DNA from: Bacteroidota bacterium
GTDB lineage: Bacteria; Bacteroidota; Bacteroidia; Chitinophagales; Chitinophagaceae
NCBI GenBank assembly: GCA_023429985.1
Contig: JAEZCV010000135.1
Location: 1-10,617, forward strand
Length of the DNA stretch: 10,617 bases
Direction of reading: 5' to 3'
Of this stretch, positions 6,928-10,617 are shown piece by piece. The translations under genes were made by a program, and so were the position numbers. Every line of letters starts with the position of its first letter. The first letter of the stretch is position 1. The notes under the pieces are model-generated. The model was not told the origin of the DNA. It was given only the letters and a program-made list of their open reading frames with translations, and ran no database searches.

Positions 6928-7692
6928 CTACATACCACAATCTCCCTCACAAATCAAATTCCTCAATACAGCATCATTTAAAACCTCCTTATAATCCATC
7001 CACCTTCCATCTACTTTCATTTTCTTATACACCAGCCTTGCACCATGACTATAATCAACATACCAGTCAACATGCCCCATGTACAAAGGCTGAATGGGAA
7101 TACCATTTAGCCTGTGCCATCCGTATATAGCAACCCTTCCGGGTTTCGAACTGTTCACCACATCTTTTTTAATTCCTGCTATTAATCCACTCCGAAGTTT
7201 TCTTTGTCCTTCAATAATTAAATGATGATGATACATGACAGGTGTGCTGTCGCGAAATGCGTACAAGGGTACAGGTTCCAGCTTTACTTTAGCGGCCTTG
7301 TACACAGCATCAACAATTTTTTTAGTAGGAAGAAAACAATCAAAATGTTCGGCAATAATTGAAGAAGCCATGGGTGTTAATGGCACTCTTGCCCAATCCT
7401 TATCTGTACCAACGGAAATATAATCCTGGCTAACGTATATGGTGGCCTTAATTTTTTTATCCCGGGTAGAATCAAAATAAAAAATATCTACTGGAACAAA
7501 AGATGTTAAAAATGAAGGAACATTTCCATTCAGCACCCATTGAACAGCCAGTGAATCTCTTTGTTGGTAATTATAAGCAGCAGCGGATTTATAAAATATT
7601 GTTCCGGTAAGTTGCTCAGCTGGTCGAGGAATACTTATAGAAACAGTTCTGCAACCTGCGAGTAAGACCATGAAGATGATAAACCATTTCAT
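6928..7692 (-). CDS. Conserved lipoprotein of unknown function, 254 aa
   Basis: The function is unknown. The start ATG 7692 gives MKWFIIFMVLLAGC, a lipoprotein signal with lipobox LAGC and the lipidated Cys at residue 14. The longer frame from 7767 would bury this signal and overlap the upstream gene. The mature protein has several motif-like stretches: VPLTPMASSIIAEHFDCFLP (102-121), a triple His (HHHLIIEGQ, 155-163), GIKKDVV (173-179), YGWHRLNGIPIQPLY (190-204) and GHVDWYVDYSHGARLV (206-221). I believe similar blocks occur in hypothetical proteins of other phyla, which would make this a widespread uncharacterised family; that is recollection, not a search. The His, Asp and Ser in the last block could form a catalytic or metal site. 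The gene starts 37 nt after the stop of the DUF4846 gene on the same strand, so they probably form an envelope operon. Confidence 0.8.
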   Translation of the reverse strand: MKWFIIFMVLLAGCRTVSISIPRPAEQLTGTIFYKSAAAYNYQQRDSLAVQWVLNGNVPSFLTSFVPVDIFYFDSTRDKKIKATIYVSQDYISVGTDKDWARVPLTPMASSIIAEHFDCFLPTKKIVDAVYKAAKVKLEPVPLYAFRDSTPVMYHHHLIIEGQRKLRSGLIAGIKKDVVNSSKPGRVAIYGWHRLNGIPIQPLYMGHVDWYVDYSHGARLVYKKMKVDGRWMDYKEVLNDAVLRNLICEGDCGM

Positions 7693-7729
7693 GCCTAAAA
7701 ATAATATGAGTATTTTAAAATCAATTGAT

Positions 7730-8527
7730 CTACTCAAACACTCCCATTTTATACCGCACAAAATCATAACTGGCAGTATAAATAGGTTCGCCTTCCTTCA
7801 ACCTGTGCCAGGGTCCCAACTCCGGGCTGGCTTCATTCCTTAAAATATAAATAGATTGTGCGGGAAAATAACTTTCCGCAAGCATAAAATACCTGTTGCC
7901 CTCATCATCCTCTCCTTCATTGATGATTATAAAACAATGGCCGGGACTTCCGCCTTTAACTATTACAGTTCCTGTTTCCAGTTTACTTCCGGTCTTTAAT
8001 TCCTTTTCCAGTGAAATGGTTCCCGCATAAGCATACACGATATCCAGATATTTCAGCAAAGAAGCATGATCCATGGAAGATGGTGCTGCGGAATACCGGA
8101 AGTCTACATGATTTCCACCAATCACCGGCCGGGCTCCTTTACAATACTCCTTAAATGAATAAGCATGTCCACTGGTGAAATTAAAACTGATCTTATCTGC
8201 CTTATTTTTTGCAAACAGGTATTCTGCCCTGATACGCATGATAGCATCGGCACATTGCTGCAAATCGCGCATGCCAACAGAATAATCAATCAGCTTCCAG
8301 CTTTTCGACTGATCCTCTACTGCTTCGCCATTAAAATACAAAACAGGACCATCTTTAATTGGCAGGTTTTGAAGAAATTGCGGCCAGCTGCCACTATCAA
8401 ATTCTTTTGGATGGATAATTAAAGATTTAATTAAGGGAACCTCTGTTTTAACCAGCGACAGGTTTTCTGAAGAAAAATTGCAGTAGAAATTCAAGGAAAT
8501 GACAAAAAGGAGAAGGGCTGTTCTCAT
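7730..8527 (-). CDS. DUF4846 domain-containing exported protein, 265 aa
   Basis: I recognise DUF4846, an uncharacterised family common in Bacteroidota. ATG 8527 gives MRTALLLFVISLNFYC, a short signal sequence. Cys16 may be lipidated, although NFYC is a poor lipobox. The TTG start at 8560 would place the signal inside the protein and is less likely. The domain fills almost the whole mature chain. Family-typical blocks are MRDLQQCADAIMRIRAEYL (86-104), FNFTSG (115-120), YAYAGT (165-170), KGGSPGHCFII (191-201) and AESYFPAQSIYILRN (217-231), then PWHRL near 240. The GGSPGHC block resembles the His-containing loops of papain-like hydrolases, but I cannot name a reaction. It is upstream of the 254-aa lipoprotein gene with 37 nt between, probably in one transcript. 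The product should act in the periplasm or at the outer membrane. Confidence 0.85.
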   Translation of the reverse strand: MRTALLLFVISLNFYCNFSSENLSLVKTEVPLIKSLIIHPKEFDSGSWPQFLQNLPIKDGPVLYFNGEAVEDQSKSWKLIDYSVGMRDLQQCADAIMRIRAEYLFAKNKADKISFNFTSGHAYSFKEYCKGARPVIGGNHVDFRYSAAPSSMDHASLLKYLDIVYAYAGTISLEKELKTGSKLETGTVIVKGGSPGHCFIIINEGEDDEGNRYFMLAESYFPAQSIYILRNEASPELGPWHRLKEGEPIYTASYDFVRYKMGVFE

Positions 8528-8581
8528 AATTGGTTTTGACTGAGATGCAAGCCCTTCCAACTTCCATAAATATTATCCAAT

Positions 8582-8700
8582 AGAACACAGGTGACACAGA
8601 TTGGCCAGATTAGCGCAGATCAGACACTAATAGAACGGAGATAATTTCGATGAGAGCATCTATCTGTGAACATCTGCCCAATCTGTGGCATCTGCGTTCC
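8582..8700. repeat. Large imperfect palindromic intergenic repeat (39-nt arms, 41-nt loop)
   Basis: The arm at 8582-8620 matches the reverse complement of 8662-8700 at 30 of 39 positions without gaps. Both arms are built from short units such as CACAGATTGG / CCAATCTGTG and GCAGAT / ATCTGC. The loop is 8621-8661. It occupies the gene-free 221 bp between the 3' end of the GIN-domain gene and the start of the DUF4846 gene. It could fold in RNA as a long hairpin and weaken readthrough between them. The base pattern resembles dispersed intergenic repeats of Bacteroidota genomes, and a related copy lies at 6844-6920. No coding is seen. Confidence 0.75.
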
Positions 8701-8748
8701 ATTACTGCAAATCTTAAAAGTCATAACCTCCGTCCCATACCTTCAACA

Positions 8749-9462
8749 TCACGACCTCCTGTCAATAGAACTGGCGCCGCTTGTTTTAATATCGCGTATT
8801 AATGCAGTTCCCTTATATCTTAAAGTACTGGCCCCACTTAGCCTGGCAGAAATTTCTTTTTCAACTGTAATATGAATTGTACTGGCACCAGAGGCTTCTG
8901 CAGACAGGTTGGCTACTGTAAATTCATAGGCCTTTAACATACTGGCACCACTTAAATCAACCTTCATGTCCGCAGCCGAACCATTTATATTTATATCGGA
9001 AGCTCCGCTCAAATCGATATCCAGGTTACCAGAAACTTTTATGTTTCCTTTCAAATCTGAAGCTCCGGAAAGCCTGATCTTCAATTTGGCAAAAGACGCC
9101 GACCCGTCAATACTAACAGTGGAAGCGCCTCCCACTTTCAGTGTTTCCAATTCCTTCATGGAAATATAAGCCTTGAACTTCCTATTCTTCGTCCAGAACT
9201 TATTTTTTGCATTGGAGGAAATATGCAAAATTCCCTCTTTTACTTCCGTCTTAATCAACTCCACGTCTTCCCTATCTGCTGCACTCACAGCAACTGCATC
9301 TTCACTTCCCTGGCTAAGGATTACTGTAAAATTTCCTGATATTGAAATTCCATTAAAAGATGGTACCTGGCGGATTTCTGCATGGGGATCGTTGATCACC
9401 TTTTGGGCGGAAACAGAAAGCACCAAAAACGCCGCCAACATGGAAAAAATATACTTCTTCAT
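8749..9462 (-). CDS. Secreted GIN domain (DUF2807) protein with SGAS repeats, 237 aa
   Basis: ATG 9462 gives MKKYIFSMLAAFLVLSVSAQ, a Sec signal peptide with likely cleavage after SVSA (residue 19). The longer frame from 9489 is rejected for that reason. The mature protein is a GIN-domain (DUF2807, 'putative auto-transporter adhesin head') beta-helix protein. An N-terminal part shows the family pattern (FNGISISGNFTVILSQG, 36-52). A ladder of GGAS/SGAS turns follows at residues 111, 132, 152, 171, 191, 209 and 228, that is one every 18-21 residues, as expected for one turn of a parallel beta helix each. The chain ends soon after the last turn (SIDRRS), with no anchor or sorting domain. The function is unknown; such proteins are common, often multicopy, envelope or secreted proteins in Bacteroidota. 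It is divergent from the riboswitch-controlled receptor; no clear promoter was found for it. Confidence 0.92.
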   Translation of the reverse strand: MKKYIFSMLAAFLVLSVSAQKVINDPHAEIRQVPSFNGISISGNFTVILSQGSEDAVAVSAADREDVELIKTEVKEGILHISSNAKNKFWTKNRKFKAYISMKELETLKVGGASTVSIDGSASFAKLKIRLSGASDLKGNIKVSGNLDIDLSGASDININGSAADMKVDLSGASMLKAYEFTVANLSAEASGASTIHITVEKEISARLSGASTLRYKGTALIRDIKTSGASSIDRRS

Positions 9463-9528
9463 AAAACAGTTTTCAATTAAAACGATCATGAGAAAAAAAG
9501 GTTACAGCTAAAACAAAAAAAATCTCTC

Positions 9529-9536
9529 TACATTTG
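9529..9536 (+). promoter_or_regulatory. -7 element for the TPP-riboswitch transcript
   Basis: TACATTTG fits TAnnTTTG and lies directly before the aptamer, so transcription would begin near 9540, at the 5' side of helix P1. The -33 region is weak. The exact start decides how much of P1 can form. Confidence 0.55.
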
Positions 9537-9612
9537 TCTCCGTTCCGGGGTGCTTTAAAAAGCTGAGATCATACCCGTTGAACCTGATCAGGGTAATGCC
9601 TGCGCAGGGAGA
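9537..9612 (+). ncRNA. TPP riboswitch aptamer (THI element)
   Basis: The conserved core of the thiamine pyrophosphate aptamer is present in order: GGGGTGCT (9547-9554), CTGAGA (9563-9568), ATACCCGTTGAACCTGATC (9571-9589), then GGTAATGCCTGCGCAGGGA (9592-9610). Helices can be drawn: P1 TCTCC (9537-9541) with GGAGA (9608-9612); P2 GGG with CCC; a minimal P3 GCTT with AAGC; P4 CCTG (9583-9586) with CAGG (9605-9608); P5 CAGG (9589-9592) with CCTG (9599-9602). The short P3 is unremarkable. It lies in the leader of a TonB-dependent receptor gene whose ATG is 73 nt further on. By family knowledge, TPP binding switches the downstream gene off. Confidence 0.97.
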
Positions 9613-9623
9613 TAGTCTTTTTT

Positions 9624-9664
9624 GCAGTTTCCAGGAAATTGCCATATCCCCTTTCAGCATTTCC
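9624..9664 (+). promoter_or_regulatory. Candidate expression platform: two mutually exclusive hairpins
   Basis: Segment GGAAATTGC (9634-9642) can pair upstream with GCAGTTTCC (9624-9632; one G-U, very tight loop) or downstream with GCATTTCC (9657-9664; one bulge, 14-nt loop). Only one can form at a time. It lies between the aptamer and the receptor start. There is a T run at 9617-9623 before it, but neither hairpin is followed by a good T run, so the control may be on translation or through a terminator formed with aptamer sequence. This is a fold proposed by eye. Confidence 0.4.
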
Positions 9665-9685
9665 CTTTCATTTAAAAAAACATAT

Positions 9686-10617
9686 ATGAAAAGGATTGCA
9701 TTTTTTACCATCTTCTTCCCGGCACTTTGCTTACACGCACAACAAACCGACACAACTGAATTATTGCCTGTTGAAATCCGGGCAACCCGTGCTTCGTCCA
9801 TTGCTCCTTTTGCCAAGACCAATATCAGCAAAACTGAAATTGAAAGAATGAACCTCGGACAGGACCTTCCCTTCATCTTAAATCAAACGCCTTCTGTGGT
9901 GGTGAATTCAGATGCAGGCACCGGAATAGGTTACACAGGCATCAGGATTCGTGGTACCGATGCCACCCGCATCAACGTAACACTTAACGGCATTCCTTAT
10001 AACGATGCCGAAAGCCAGGGAACATTCTTTGTAAATCTTCCCGATTTTGCTTCTTCTGTAAACAGCATACAGGTGCAACGTGGTGTGGGAACATCTACCA
10101 ATGGTGCCGGGGCCTTTGGTGCTTCAGTGAACATCAGCACACACGAAAAAAATATTAAACCTTACGTGGAAACCAACAACAGTTATGGTTCATTCAATAG
10201 TTTAAAAAATACCATTAAAGCAGGTACGGGTTTATTAGGAAATCATTTTCTTACCGATGTTCGTTTATCCAGGATCTCAAGCGATGGATATATTGATCGT
10301 GCTTCAAGCGATTTAAAGGCATTGTATTTTTCCACTGCCTATGTTACTGCAAAATCGGAACTGAGGTTTAACTATTTTACTGGGAAAGAAATTACCTACC
10401 AGGCATGGAATGGCGTTTCTGAATCCGATCTCAAAAACAGCAGAACCATTAACTACGCAGGCATGGAAAGACCCGGCGAACCTTATGATAATGAAACCGA
10501 CAACTACCGCCAGGACCATTACCAGTTATTCTTCAACCACCAGATTCATTCAAACATTTCGTTCAATACAGGCCTGTTTTTTACAAAGGGAAAAGGTTTT
10601 TACGAGCAGTATAAAGC
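9686..10617 (+). CDS. TonB-dependent outer-membrane receptor, TPP-regulated, 3' cut by window
   Basis: The frame opens at ATG 9686 after an A-rich leader and stays open to the window end (310 residues visible; such receptors usually have 650-800). Residues 1-18 are a signal peptide ending LHA before QQ. Residues about 25-35 (LLPVEIRATRA) are the likely TonB-box region. The plug domain covers about 40-152, with LPFILNQTPSVVV, IRIRGTDATRINVTLNGIPYND, the IQVQRGVGTSTNGAGAFGASVNI block and other typical turns. Beta-barrel strands begin after about 160. The N-terminal carboxypeptidase-like domain common in Bacteroidota receptors is absent. Because a TPP riboswitch precedes it, the substrate is probably thiamine or a precursor; comparative studies described TPP-regulated outer-membrane receptors in this phylum, often with a PnuT-type transporter. 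The downstream genes that would test this are outside the window. Confidence 0.93.
   Translation, partial: MKRIAFFTIFFPALCLHAQQTDTTELLPVEIRATRASSIAPFAKTNISKTEIERMNLGQDLPFILNQTPSVVVNSDAGTGIGYTGIRIRGTDATRINVTLNGIPYNDAESQGTFFVNLPDFASSVNSIQVQRGVGTSTNGAGAFGASVNISTHEKNIKPYVETNNSYGSFNSLKNTIKAGTGLLGNHFLTDVRLSRISSDGYIDRASSDLKALYFSTAYVTAKSELRFNYFTGKEITYQAWNGVSESDLKNSRTINYAGMERPGEPYDNETDNYRQDHYQLFFNHQIHSNISFNTGLFFTKGKGFYEQYK

Noticed and set aside
8666..8875. 69-aa open frame on the + strand
   Set aside because: It runs over the right arm of the palindromic repeat and the antisense of the GIN-domain gene; no start context or recognisable domain.
9508..9876. 122-aa open frame on the - strand
   Set aside because: It is antisense to the TPP riboswitch and the first part of the TonB receptor, both strongly supported; it has no family features of its own.

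Overview
The window looks like an ordinary chromosomal segment of a Bacteroidota bacterium, probably Chitinophagaceae or a relative. The reasons are: several promoters of the Bacteroidota type (TTTG, a spacer of 19-20, then TAnnTTTG); A-rich rather than Shine-Dalgarno start regions; families that are typical of this phylum (DUF4954, DUF4846, GIN/DUF2807); and a TonB-dependent receptor under a TPP riboswitch. The placement comes from family recognition by eye, not from a database search.

Layout. On the + strand, 1-1247 is the 3' two-thirds of glmS, followed after 45 nt by a DUF4954 left-handed beta-helix protein (1293-3494). A strong symmetric hairpin (3508-3533) closes this block and faces a tiny 59-aa lipoprotein gene on the - strand (3546-3725), which has its own well-formed promoter. 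Next on the - strand are two ribosome-assembly GTPases, der (3802-5112) and era (5218-6087, TTG start), 105 nt apart and each with its own -7-like box. Divergent from era is the initiator tRNA-fMet (6209-6280), with a near-consensus promoter and a strong terminator.

The region 6281-9462 is accessory in character. It holds a small two-helix membrane protein (+), an intergenic repeat, a pair of - strand envelope proteins (an unknown lipoprotein and a DUF4846 protein), a second and clearly palindromic copy of the repeat (8582-8700), and a secreted GIN-domain protein with an SGAS repeat ladder (-). Divergent from the last is a TPP riboswitch (about 9537-9612) that leads into a plug-domain TonB-dependent receptor cut by the window end (9686 onward), presumably for uptake of thiamine or its precursors.

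There is no phage, CRISPR array, transposase, toxin-antitoxin pair or obvious new defence system. The points most worth checking are the leader between the TPP aptamer and the receptor, where one segment can pair with either of two partners; the palindromic intergenic repeat family; the unknown lipoprotein paired with DUF4846; and the glmS-DUF4954 neighbourhood.
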